Origin: Candidatus Woesearchaeota archaeon
Lineage (GTDB): Archaea > Nanobdellota > Nanobdellia > SCGC-AAA011-G17 > GW2011-AR18
DNA length: 37,416 nt
Assembly: GCA_016179945.1 (NCBI GenBank)
Contig: JACPCE010000014.1
Span: 1 to 37,416 of the forward strand
Reading direction: 5' to 3'
How positions within the stretch are numbered: position 1 is the stretch's first letter; each line of letters starts with the position of its first letter. A program made the translations under genes and the position numbers. Of this stretch, positions 1 through 9,427 are shown piece after piece. Below the pieces are notes generated by a model that searched no databases, had not been told where the DNA came from, and saw only the letters and a program-made list of their open reading frames with translations.

Positions 1-33
1 TAATTATATTGAAAAACAATTGGAGGTATTAAA

Positions 34-237
34 ATGAGAACTAAAAAGAAAACATGTCCTAATTGTAATGGGAAGCTACTAAAATTCTTTCCTAAAGTGA
101 AATACTTAAGGGAAGGAGATAGAATTTGTTATGAAGATCCAATAACTGACAAAGAATTCTTTTATGGATGCATTAAGTGTCCTTATGCTAAATATGGGGG
201 AGTTTACAATGCAAATAGCCATCTTCATAGAAAATAA
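34..237 (+). CDS. small zinc-ribbon-like protein
   Basis: ORF with CPNC...CIKC cysteine pairs. Confidence 0.5.
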   Translation: MRTKKKTCPNCNGKLLKFFPKVKYLREGDRICYEDPITDKEFFYGCIKCPYAKYGGVYNANSHLHRK

Positions 238-526
238 GAGCAAGTACGTGGAAAGATTTCTCGAAATGATAACCTCCAAAGGTTTTATTACTTTCAAAGA
301 CTTAAGAAAAGAATTTCCAAGTACCATAGCAAATAATACAATTCAATCTTTTATATACAAAATAAATTCGAGTATCAAGGAATTATATCCTAATGTAGAA
401 ATATTTAGTCTTGAGATAGTTCAGAATGGAGAAAATACCATAAAGATATACAAATTGAAAGAAAATATTATTTTTACATCTACAAAGAATCATGGAGTAT
501 TGTTATTAGAAAATGAAAAGGAATAA
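209..526 (+). CDS. small hypothetical protein, possibly helix-turn-helix
   Basis: ORF; likely start is the internal ATG at 209 (MQIAIFIENK...), overlapping the end of the upstream ORF. Confidence 0.45.
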   Translation: MQIAIFIENKSKYVERFLEMITSKGFITFKDLRKEFPSTIANNTIQSFIYKINSSIKELYPNVEIFSLEIVQNGENTIKIYKLKENIIFTSTKNHGVLLLENEKE

Positions 527-725
527 ACTGATACAATGCTGGATAACATCTGAACAGTATGAAAGGATAGATAACATTACAGTTGCAAAGGGATTTTTAC
601 ATATTTCAGATTACATGAGGCATGCGTTGCTTGATAAAGATCTTGCTTTTGAAACTAAATTCTATGAAATACATCAAGCGTTATTAAGATTATCAGAAGA
701 AATAAATAAATTGAAAGAGAAATAA
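513..725 (+). CDS. small hypothetical protein, possibly ribbon-helix-helix-like
   Basis: 70-aa ORF (WITSEQYERIDNITVAKGFLHISDYMRHALL) overlapping the previous ORF. Confidence 0.45.
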   Translation: MKRNKLIQCWITSEQYERIDNITVAKGFLHISDYMRHALLDKDLAFETKFYEIHQALLRLSEEINKLKEK

Positions 726-726
726 A

Positions 727-759
727 CTCTTCTTACTTTTCAGTTAGAAGAAGAGTTTT
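727..759 (+). terminator. hairpin plus T-rich tract
   Basis: CTCTTCTT (727-734) pairs with AAGAAGAG (748-755), followed by TTTT. Confidence 0.6.
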
Positions 760-974
760 AATATTTGGATAGAAATTCTTAATGTAGGTTCAAGTCACAA
801 AACTTAGGGATGAATTTAAATATTAAGACGTATAAATACAATTTATCGAAAGTTCAGCATTAATTTGCCTTGAACCTACGTTGAACTTGCCCCGAGCTAA
901 CAAAAAGGAAAAAATGAAATCAAATTTGAAAATCATAAAAACAGCAATAAAGTGCTTTTGGACTTGTAAAAATG

Positions 975-993
975 AAAAAACCTGCATCGCAGG
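975..993 (-). terminator. hairpin and T6 downstream of the minus-strand tRNA
   Basis: minus strand reads CCTGC-GAT-GCAGG-TTTTTT just after the tRNA 3' end. Confidence 0.55.
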
Positions 994-1007
994 TTCAAGT
1001 AACATAA

Positions 1008-1127
1008 CGGGCCCGATGAGATTTGAACTCACGACCCTCTGCTAGCTTCCATATAGCTAGAAGGCAGTCAAGCCAAGTTTAAACACATCTAAACTTGTAT
1101 GCGCTGTCCAGGCTGCGCTACGGGCCC
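1008..1127 (-). tRNA. tRNA-Arg(UCU) with two introns
   Basis: Acceptor GGGCCCG/CGGGCCC, D arm GCGC/GCGC, T arm GTGAG-TTCAAAT-CTCAT. Removing 1068-1098 (31 nt) and 1044-1057 (14 nt) gives a 75-nt cloverleaf with anticodon arm TCTGC-CTTCTAA-GCAGA. Confidence 0.85.
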
Positions 1128-1210
1128 ATAGTTAAAAATGATAAAACATCTATTTTAATATCTTTCGCCTAATAAAAATCTTTATATCTAACTTATATGA
1201 CTAAATTTTA

Positions 1211-2365
1211 ATGTTAAAGTTTCCAAAAATAATACTTCCTTTAAAAGGTGTAAATTATTTAATTTTTATTGTTCTAGTTAATTCAATAGCTTCTTCTATG
1301 CTTGTTCCTATATTTCCTTTGTACATAAAGAACTTTGTTTCTAATAATGCTGTTGTAGGATATATTTCTGTTTTTATAGCTGCTTTGCTTATTCTTTATA
1401 CTTTGTTAACTATGAAATTGTTGCCAAGAATTAAAAAAATGACTTTAATCAAAGTAGGATTTTTAGGTTTAGCCATAACACAAATAATATTTACTGTTCT
1501 TGTTAATATAGAACAATTTTTAATATTAGAAATAGTAAGAGCTCTTTTCTTGGTTGCTACTTACTTAACAATGGGTTTATTTGTAAGGGAGTATACATCA
1601 ACTAAAGCTATGGGCAGAGCTGAAGGACAATATTTTACTATTGCAAATCTTGGATTTTTACTCGGCCCATTATTAGGGGGATTACTTGCAAATGCCTATT
1701 CTTTTAATGTAGTATTTATTGTTTCTGCAATTCCACAGATTTTAATTGCTGCATTATTGTTTCTTATTCCTTTAAAAGAAAGTGAAACACAGCATAAACA
1801 TAAATTAGGAATTTTAGATTATTTTAAAAATAAAAGTTTGTTGATGCTTTATTTATTGGCTTTAGGATTATTTGCCTGGTGGTCAATACTTTATACTTAC
1901 CTTCCGTTATATGCAAATACTTCTGGGTTTAGTGCTAAGATAATAGGTTATGCTCTTTTTGCAGCCGCCATACCCTTAATATTATTAGAAATACCAATTG
2001 GAAAACTAGCTGATTCACATGGTTTTAGAAAATATATTGCTTTAGGCTTTATTATAATTGGTTTAGTAATGTTGCTTACTTATTTTGCTAAACCTTTTTA
2101 TGTTCTTATATTGATAGCTGCAGCAACAATAGGTGCAGCATTTATAGAACCTTTACTTGAGGCTTATTTCTTTAAAAATGTAAAAACTAAAGAAGATGAA
2201 CATAAATTATATCCTGTCTATAAAACTTCTGCACATTTAAGCAGTTTAATAGCACCATTGATTTTTTCTACTATTTTAATATATTTTAATTTTAAAGGTT
2301 TATTTTTATTTGTTGCTATACTAATGTTAATTTTCTCTTTATTAGCTTTAAAACTGAAAAAATGA
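1211..2365 (+). CDS. MFS transporter
   Basis: 384 aa, about 12 hydrophobic segments, MFS-like layout. Confidence 0.8.
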   Translation: MLKFPKIILPLKGVNYLIFIVLVNSIASSMLVPIFPLYIKNFVSNNAVVGYISVFIAALLILYTLLTMKLLPRIKKMTLIKVGFLGLAITQIIFTVLVNIEQFLILEIVRALFLVATYLTMGLFVREYTSTKAMGRAEGQYFTIANLGFLLGPLLGGLLANAYSFNVVFIVSAIPQILIAALLFLIPLKESETQHKHKLGILDYFKNKSLLMLYLLALGLFAWWSILYTYLPLYANTSGFSAKIIGYALFAAAIPLILLEIPIGKLADSHGFRKYIALGFIIIGLVMLLTYFAKPFYVLILIAAATIGAAFIEPLLEAYFFKNVKTKEDEHKLYPVYKTSAHLSSLIAPLIFSTILIYFNFKGLFLFVAILMLIFSLLALKLKK

Positions 2366-2940
2366 AATTTGTAATAGAACATTTAAGTGATAAATTGTAT
2401 GAATGGTGTTTAATAGAATATAGAAATATCTCTGGAATTGTTGGCAGGAAAAATTTAATTTTTACAAATATTAAAAATCCTAATGATATTAAAAAACTAA
2501 AGAAATTTGGCAATGTAAAGAAAGAAAACGTTGTTAAATTAAAATTGAAAAATGCTTGTTTATTAGACCTAAAAGCTAAAAAAACTTTAAATCCAACTGA
2601 AGCTAAAAATTTTGATTATTTTATATTTGGGGGAATTTTAGGAGATTTTCCAGAACAAGGAAGAACTGAAAAATATTTGACTTCTAAATTAAAAAATGTT
2701 GAAGTTCGAAATTTGACTAATAAACAAATGTCTACAGATACTGCTGTTTTAGTTACAAAATTAATAGCTAAAGGTAAAAATATTAATGAAATAAAATTTG
2801 TAGATAATCCTTCTATAATTTTAAAGAATGGTAAAGTTCAGGAAGAAGTTAATTTTCCCTATAGATATGTATATAGAAAGGGAAAACCTGTTATCAGTAA
2901 AGAATTAATAAAATATTTGAAGAACAAGAAAGATTTATAA
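2362..2940 (+). CDS. DUF431/SFM1-like SPOUT methyltransferase
   Basis: EHLSDKLYEWCLIEYRNIS, FGGILGDFPEQGRT, TDTAVLVTKLI motifs. Confidence 0.75.
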   Translation: MKFVIEHLSDKLYEWCLIEYRNISGIVGRKNLIFTNIKNPNDIKKLKKFGNVKKENVVKLKLKNACLLDLKAKKTLNPTEAKNFDYFIFGGILGDFPEQGRTEKYLTSKLKNVEVRNLTNKQMSTDTAVLVTKLIAKGKNINEIKFVDNPSIILKNGKVQEEVNFPYRYVYRKGKPVISKELIKYLKNKKDL

Positions 2941-3990
2941 TTTCTTAATATGAATATCTCTCTGCGGATAAGGAATTTCTATTTTATTTTTTCTGTATTC
3001 TTTCATTAATTCTTTGATAAATTTATGATTAAGTAAATACTTGTTCTCAACATCATCTACCATTAAGGAAACTTTAAAGTTTATACTAGAATCACCAAAA
3101 GCCTCATACCTTATATAAGGTTCAAAGTCTTTTATGTTTGGAGAAGTTTCGGTCATGATTTTTTTAGCAACTTCAGCTGTTATTTTTTCAACCTTATTCA
3201 AATCACTATTGTAACTAATACCAACTGGAATCTCTACTTTAAATTTTGCCTGTACTTGGTAATAATTTGTGACAACAGACTGAGCTAGTTTAGAATTTGG
3301 AATAATAATTATATTATTTTCTCTTGTTCTTAATCTTGTGCTTCTCCAACCAATATCAGATACATATCCTTTTTCTCCTGTTGATGTTTCTATAAAATCT
3401 CCTATTTTAACTGGTTGGTCAACTGCTATATAAATTGCAGAGAAAAAATTACTTAGTGTATCTTGTAAAGCTAAAGCAACTGCTAGACCGGCTATTCCAA
3501 GACCTGCAAGCACTGGTTTTATTTCTATACCTAAAAAACTTAAAGCTATTAATATTGCTATTACATACAAAACTACTGTTGTGATTCTAGTTAAAAACTG
3601 AAAAATTGTATCATCAACTTGTGTTTTTTTCTTAATTTTTAAGTTTTCTACATACCAAACAAAAAAACCTTTTAATATATTTACTAAAGTATATGTTAAA
3701 ACAAATATAAAAATTACTTTATATAATGTTATAAGATTAAAACCATCAATATGCAAATCTGGTTTTATATAATAGTTAGCAATAAATATTCCTATTAATA
3801 TTATTATTAATCTTAATGGCCTTCTCAGAGATTTAGCTATTCTACTATCTAATGATACTCTTTTTGTTGTTAATTTTAATAATTTATTTAGAATAAAAAC
3901 GGCAACAAAAGACAATAAAATAAATAGCACTAAAGTTCCTAAGGATAACAACCATTTATTTAATAAAACCATTTTTATCTGAAAAAACAC
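2935..3990 (-). CDS. MscS-family mechanosensitive channel
   Basis: N-terminal TMs then GLGIAGLAVALALQDTLSNFFSAIYIAVDQPVKIGDFIE, typical MscS pore/beta domain. Confidence 0.9.
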   Translation of the reverse strand: MFFQIKMVLLNKWLLSLGTLVLFILLSFVAVFILNKLLKLTTKRVSLDSRIAKSLRRPLRLIIILIGIFIANYYIKPDLHIDGFNLITLYKVIFIFVLTYTLVNILKGFFVWYVENLKIKKKTQVDDTIFQFLTRITTVVLYVIAILIALSFLGIEIKPVLAGLGIAGLAVALALQDTLSNFFSAIYIAVDQPVKIGDFIETSTGEKGYVSDIGWRSTRLRTRENNIIIIPNSKLAQSVVTNYYQVQAKFKVEIPVGISYNSDLNKVEKITAEVAKKIMTETSPNIKDFEPYIRYEAFGDSSINFKVSLMVDDVENKYLLNHKFIKELMKEYRKNKIEIPYPQRDIHIKKL

Positions 3991-4017
3991 ACACTATATA
4001 AAATTTTCTTAGAATTT

Positions 4018-4398
4018 TTATTCTATATATTTAACATTGCCTAAATATATTGTTGGTAAACCTCTGTGATAGCCTATAAAAATTGATCCTAAATATTCTT
4101 CAATTGAAACTTTATTTTTAGCAAAGGGATTCCTATGATAATACAATCTTGCTTCTGCAACTGTAAATGGTAATCTTAATGGAATAATTTCAATTTTACC
4201 AAGAGTAAACATAGTTACTCCAGCATTTCTACCATCATCTAATGATTTTAACAACCCACTCAGTTCTTCATAGTCTTTAAAATCTCTTGTTTTGGAAGCT
4301 AATGAACCAAATAATACATCAAACCTACGCCTAAATAATTCACTAAAATTATCGCTTAATACTACAAGCTCTAGATTTGGTTCTAGTCTTATTGTCAT
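4018..4398 (-). CDS. hypothetical protein
   Basis: 126-aa ORF. Confidence 0.5.
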   Translation of the reverse strand: MTIRLEPNLELVVLSDNFSELFRRRFDVLFGSLASKTRDFKDYEELSGLLKSLDDGRNAGVTMFTLGKIEIIPLRLPFTVAEARLYYHRNPFAKNKVSIEEYLGSIFIGYHRGLPTIYLGNVKYIE

Positions 4399-4492
4399 TA
4401 ATAATTATTATTTATAAATTTATTATTTAAGCATTTATATCATACAAAGTATCTAACAATAGATTTAAATTGTACTAATAAACCAAAATATT

Positions 4493-5224
4493 ATGCGTAA
4501 AATAGCAATTGCTTTATCTTTATTTATAGTAATAATCTTCTTATTGGGTATTCTGTTGGGTTTTTATTTAATGCCTAGAAAAACAGTTGAAGTGGATAAA
4601 ACTGATAAGATTATAACAAGCAGTGCTTTTAGAGAACTATCTATTGTTGGTGTGGATAATAGTGGGAAAGGCGTTTATGCTAAGATTATAGTTGATGTTA
4701 AGCCAGGCACAGGCCTAGTTTTAGTTAATATAAATGATCTTTTAGCTGATTATCTAACCCAGTTAAGTGCAAGAACTGCAGCAAAAGTAGCATCTAATTT
4801 TACAAATTTAAATCTTTCATCAATTGATATTATTTATAACATAAAGGCAAATGCAGTTATAATAGAAGGACCTTCTGCTGGTGCAGCAATGACTTTAGCA
4901 ACAATAGCTGCTTTGCAAAACAGAACAATCAATAACAGTATATTTATTACTGGTACAATTGAAGAAAATGGCACTATTGGTTTAGTTAGTGGCATTGGAG
5001 AAAAAGCAAAGGCTGCAAAAGAAAATAATGCAACCTTATTTTTAATACCAGAAGCAAGATATTTAGTTGGATATGACAAAGTTAAAAAATGCAATGATTT
5101 GAATGGAATAAATTATTGTCAAATAAATTACCTACCAAAGAAATTTGAGTTAAGTGAATTATTAAAATTGGAAATAAAGCAAGTTAGAACAATAAAGGAA
5201 GCTGCAGATTACATAATAATATGA
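4493..5224 (+). CDS. membrane-anchored Lon-like (S16) serine protease without ATPase domain
   Basis: N-terminal TM; GPSAGAAMTLA (Ser) and GEKAKAAKEN (Lys) dyad motifs. Confidence 0.85.
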   Translation: MRKIAIALSLFIVIIFLLGILLGFYLMPRKTVEVDKTDKIITSSAFRELSIVGVDNSGKGVYAKIIVDVKPGTGLVLVNINDLLADYLTQLSARTAAKVASNFTNLNLSSIDIIYNIKANAVIIEGPSAGAAMTLATIAALQNRTINNSIFITGTIEENGTIGLVSGIGEKAKAAKENNATLFLIPEARYLVGYDKVKKCNDLNGINYCQINYLPKKFELSELLKLEIKQVRTIKEAADYIII

Positions 5225-5802
5225 AAACAAACAAAGATAAACAAAATAGAAGTTTAATATTTATAATTTTTATAATTATTATACTAAGCATTAATGTAAT
5301 TATTTTAGGTTTAAATTACAATGCTGTAAGAGGGCTTAAAAAAAATAAATTAGTGAAAGAAAAAATAGAACTTAATTATACTTTGCCGGAATTTAATATC
5401 ACTAATAATCCTTTAAGTTTGAGTGGATTTACAGAAGTTAAGATAAATATTACTGATAATACTGTGATTTTAGGTGCAAATTGCACTGCTTTAGGATTGA
5501 ATATACATGAATTTCAATTGTATTCAATAAGACAAGGTTTAGATAAAAGCGTTGATATTAGACCAACAATCCACGATACTATTGTTAATGTCTTAGAAAA
5601 TTTTAATATTAGTTTAATTATGATTAAAATAACTGATGCTAAGGATGATTTGTATTTTTCAAATATTTATTTTAAAAGTGGAAACAATTTATTAAATATA
5701 GATGCCAAACCAAGCGATGCTATTGCTCTTGCTGTAAGAACAAATGTTCCAGTTTATATTAAAGAAAGTATTTTGGTTAATTATGGAACAAAGATATGCT
5801 AA
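5221..5802 (+). CDS. membrane-anchored DUF151 (bifunctional nuclease-like) protein
   Basis: N-terminal TM, then DUF151-like core ending DAKPSDAIALAVRTNVPVYIKESIL; 4-nt overlap with upstream gene. Confidence 0.75.
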   Translation: MKTNKDKQNRSLIFIIFIIIILSINVIILGLNYNAVRGLKKNKLVKEKIELNYTLPEFNITNNPLSLSGFTEVKINITDNTVILGANCTALGLNIHEFQLYSIRQGLDKSVDIRPTIHDTIVNVLENFNISLIMIKITDAKDDLYFSNIYFKSGNNLLNIDAKPSDAIALAVRTNVPVYIKESILVNYGTKIC

Positions 5803-6124
5803 TAGAATTAGCTATCAAGTGGTTGATGTCTATGGTGAAGTAGATAATTTGCCTGATGATGGTTTGGTTTCTAGAGTTATTTCTGGATTAGTTGATGAAC
5901 TTGGTATGAGAAGAGTTGGGAGTTTAAAAGTTACAAATACTAGTAGAAGCAAGACTTATATACAAGTAATAAGAGAAAGTCATATTGCTGCTATTTTTAC
6001 ATCTAATTGTTTTGCTGTAATTTCTATTTGTTCTTGTAGGTATTTTGATGAAAGCGCAACAGTAAGTTATTTAAAATCAAGATTAAGATTAAAAAATTCA
6101 GGATTTTTTTCCTATAAAAATTGA
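5783..6124 (+). CDS. divergent S-adenosylmethionine decarboxylase-like (SpeD fold) protein
   Basis: RESHIAAIFTSNCFAVISICSCRYFDESATVSYLKSRLR resembles ESHIxIHTWPExGxAxxDxFTC...; ATG 5783 preferred over 5744. Confidence 0.6.
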   Translation: MEQRYANRISYQVVDVYGEVDNLPDDGLVSRVISGLVDELGMRRVGSLKVTNTSRSKTYIQVIRESHIAAIFTSNCFAVISICSCRYFDESATVSYLKSRLRLKNSGFFSYKN

Positions 6125-6125
6125 A

Positions 6126-6533
6126 CTATGCAGCTGATCTTTTTTTTGTTTTAACATGAACTGTTAATTTACCTTTTATTTGTTCACATATATTATTAAT
6201 TTCATCTAATTTATTTAGTATTTGGACTTTGATGCCTCTGTTGTCAATTATTTTTAATTTAATTGAGATATCATTTAATTTTTGTTTTATTCCTTCTAAA
6301 AATAATATAAATCCATATATTTCTGGATTTTGATGTTCTGTATAATAATCATATCTATCACGCCATTCACTTACAGAATTATGTACTAACATCTGAATTA
6401 TGTCTGAAACCCCTTCTTGAGAAGATATTGCAATAAGTTCATCAAATTTTTTCCCAAGTTCTTCAATTAGTTCACGTTCACTTTTTTCATGAAATAAACT
6501 TCTTATTAGACTTATAAATCCCACGTAATACAA
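6126..6533 (-). CDS. hypothetical helical protein
   Basis: 135-aa ORF. Confidence 0.5.
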   Translation of the reverse strand: MYYVGFISLIRSLFHEKSERELIEELGKKFDELIAISSQEGVSDIIQMLVHNSVSEWRDRYDYYTEHQNPEIYGFILFLEGIKQKLNDISIKLKIIDNRGIKVQILNKLDEINNICEQIKGKLTVHVKTKKRSAA

Positions 6534-6596
6534 GACATTTTATCATATAAAAACATTTCGCTAGTTTTTTAAACCCTATAAGTTCCTAAATCTTCT

Positions 6597-9422
6597 ATGC
6601 TAGATTTTAAACAAATAGAAAAAAAATGGCAGAAAGAATGGGAGAAAAATAAAGTATTTCAGCCAGAAGTAGATCATAAAAAAAAGAAGTTCTTTGTTAA
6701 TTTTCCTTACCCCTACATTAATGGTTTTCTTCATGTAGGGCATTTATATACTATGTTAAGAGTAGAGGCCTTTGCAAGGTATAAAAGAATGCAGGGATTT
6801 AATGTTTTATATCCACAGGGATGGCATGCTACCGGCTCTCCGATTATTAATGCTGCTAAAAGAATAGCAGAGAATGAACCAAAGCAAATTAAAATTATGA
6901 AAGATATGGGTTTTTCTGAATCGGAAATTAAAAAATTTGTTGAGCCTAAATACTGGATTAAATACTTTCCTCCTGAGGACAAAAAAGATTTACAAGATTT
7001 AGGTTTATCTATAGACTGGAGAAGGGAATTTTTTACTACTGATTTAAATCCGTATTATGATAAATTTGTTAGATGGCAGTTTAATAAGTTAAAGGAAAAG
7101 AATTACGTTATTAAAGGGAAATTTCCTGTAGTATGGTGCCCTAAGGATAATACAATAGTACAAGATCACTCAAGAGTTGAAGGCGAGGGTGAAACACCCC
7201 AGGAATTTTGTTTAGTTAAACACAAGTTAGATAATGGAAGATATATTGTTACAGCTACTTTGAGACAGGATACAATACTTGGAATTACAAACCTTTACAT
7301 CAATCCTAATGTTGAATATACTGAGATTGAAACTAAGAAAGAAAAATGGATTGTTGGCAAGCCAATAATACAAAGATTAAGAGACCAAGACTATGTAATA
7401 AAAGAATTTGGAAAAATCAATGGCAAAGATCTAGTTGGAAGAAAAGTAGAAGTTTTTGGAGGAAGAAAAGTGTTAATCTTACCTGCTACTTTCTTAGACC
7501 TTGAATTTGGAACTGGAATTGTACATTCTGTACCTTCTGATTCTGCAGATGATTTGATTTCGTTGTGGGATCTACAAAAAAATGATGAATTAATTAAAAA
7601 ATATAATTTAGATTCAAAAGAAGTTAAATCTATAAAACCAATACCTGTCTTAAATACTCCTGAATATGGGGATATACCTGCTGAAGTTTTTCTGAAAAAG
7701 TTTAATGTAAAATCACAAAATGAAAGAGAAAAACTTGAAGAAATTAAAAAAGAGTTATATAAGTTAAGCTATTACTCTGCAACTTTCAATCATCTGTATA
7801 AAAATATATTTTCAAAGAATCTTGAAGGTATGCAGGTTCAGGATGGTAAGGAATTAATTAAAAATTATTTATTGAAAAAAGGAGTTATAAATTTATATTA
7901 TCAGTTGACTGGTAAGGTGGTTTGCAGATGCTTAACTCCTTCAATTATAAAAATAGTATCAGACCAATGGTTTATTGATTATGGAAATGAAGAATGGAAA
8001 GAATTAGCACATAAATGCTTAAATAAAATGCAATTGTATCCTGAAAAATCCAGAGTGCAGTTTGATTATGTTATTGATTGGTTAAAACCTTGGGCTTGCA
8101 CTCATGAAGAGGGTTTAGGAACAAGGCTTCCATGGGATGAAAAATGGCTAATAGAAAGCTTGTCAGATTCTACAATTTATATGGCTTATTATACAATTGC
8201 CTATTTAGTTAAAGAAATACCAATAGAAAAAATTAATGATAAATTTTTCGATTATATATTTTTAGGCAAAGGAACTAAACCTGATGTAAAAAATGTTGAT
8301 AAGTTAAAAGAAGAATTTGAATATTGGTATCCTGTTGATTTTAGAAATTCTGGTAAAGACTTAATACAAAATCATCTTTCGTTTTTTATATTCAACCATG
8401 TGGCAATATTTCCTGAAAAGTACTGGCCTAAAGGCATTGGTGTAAATGGATGGACAATGGTCGATGGACAAAAAATGAGTAAATCTCTTGGTAATTTTAT
8501 TACTATTAGAGATGCTATTAATAAATATTCAGCAGATACTACTAGGATGACTATGTTGAATGGTGGAGAAGACATGGATGATCCTAATTGGGATAACAAT
8601 TTTTCTTCTTCTTTATTATCTAGATTTTCACAACTATATAATTTTTGTTTAGAAAACCATGGCAATGGTGGAAGTGATTTTAAAGATAATGAAAAATTAT
8701 TTGAGTCGCAGATTAATTTATCTATAAAAGAAACTACAGAAGCAATGGAATCAACAAGATTCAGAACTGCAATACAAAAATCTTATTTTGACATGCAGAA
8801 GAATTTGAAAAATTATCTAAAAAATGTTGAAAAACCAAACAAAAATTTAATGGATCTCTATATAGAAACTCAACTTAAATTATTGTCGCCTTTTATTCCA
8901 TTCATAACTGAAGAAATATGGCATTCAATAGGAAATAAAACTCTTATTTCCTTAGAAAAATGGCCTAAATACGACGAATCAAAGATTGATTTAGAACTTG
9001 AATATTTAGAAGGAGAATTGGAGCAAACCTTTGCAGATATTGAATATATAATTAAAATCACTAAGAATGAAAAACCTAAAAAAGTAACTATTATTATTTC
9101 ACAGAATTGGAAGTACGAACTTTATAAAAAAGCTAGGGATTTTATTGTTAATATAAAAAATCCTGGTGATTTAATAAAAGATCTAATGAAAACTGATATG
9201 AAAAAATATGGCCAAGAAATAGTTAAAATTGCTCCTAAATTAATTGAAAAAAAATTAGATATTATTGTTGATAGAAACAAGGAATTAAACTTCTTTAATA
9301 AAAATAAAACTAGGGTTGAAAATAAATTTAATTGTGCTATTGTAATTGAAGACGGAGATAAATTTAAGCATGAAAAATCTAAGTTTGGATTGCCAGGAAA
9401 ACCTGCTATAATTCTGGAATAA
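6597..9422 (+). CDS. leuS: leucyl-tRNA synthetase (archaeal type)
   Basis: FLHVGH and KMSKS motifs, editing domain, 941 aa. Confidence 0.95.
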   Translation: MLDFKQIEKKWQKEWEKNKVFQPEVDHKKKKFFVNFPYPYINGFLHVGHLYTMLRVEAFARYKRMQGFNVLYPQGWHATGSPIINAAKRIAENEPKQIKIMKDMGFSESEIKKFVEPKYWIKYFPPEDKKDLQDLGLSIDWRREFFTTDLNPYYDKFVRWQFNKLKEKNYVIKGKFPVVWCPKDNTIVQDHSRVEGEGETPQEFCLVKHKLDNGRYIVTATLRQDTILGITNLYINPNVEYTEIETKKEKWIVGKPIIQRLRDQDYVIKEFGKINGKDLVGRKVEVFGGRKVLILPATFLDLEFGTGIVHSVPSDSADDLISLWDLQKNDELIKKYNLDSKEVKSIKPIPVLNTPEYGDIPAEVFLKKFNVKSQNEREKLEEIKKELYKLSYYSATFNHLYKNIFSKNLEGMQVQDGKELIKNYLLKKGVINLYYQLTGKVVCRCLTPSIIKIVSDQWFIDYGNEEWKELAHKCLNKMQLYPEKSRVQFDYVIDWLKPWACTHEEGLGTRLPWDEKWLIESLSDSTIYMAYYTIAYLVKEIPIEKINDKFFDYIFLGKGTKPDVKNVDKLKEEFEYWYPVDFRNSGKDLIQNHLSFFIFNHVAIFPEKYWPKGIGVNGWTMVDGQKMSKSLGNFITIRDAINKYSADTTRMTMLNGGEDMDDPNWDNNFSSSLLSRFSQLYNFCLENHGNGGSDFKDNEKLFESQINLSIKETTEAMESTRFRTAIQKSYFDMQKNLKNYLKNVEKPNKNLMDLYIETQLKLLSPFIPFITEEIWHSIGNKTLISLEKWPKYDESKIDLELEYLEGELEQTFADIEYIIKITKNEKPKKVTIIISQNWKYELYKKARDFIVNIKNPGDLIKDLMKTDMKKYGQEIVKIAPKLIEKKLDIIVDRNKELNFFNKNKTRVENKFNCAIVIEDGDKFKHEKSKFGLPGKPAIILE

Positions 9423-9427
9423 ATTAT

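Noticed and set aside
106-327. 73-aa minus-strand ORF
   Set aside because: Antisense to two overlapping plus-strand ORFs, no recognisable motif.
787-804. second tRNA or T-arm remnant
   Set aside because: GGTTCAAG present, but flanking bases do not form a T stem and no acceptor or D arm was found.
823-1032. 69-aa minus-strand ORF
   Set aside because: Overlaps the tRNA and its terminator; composition not protein-like.
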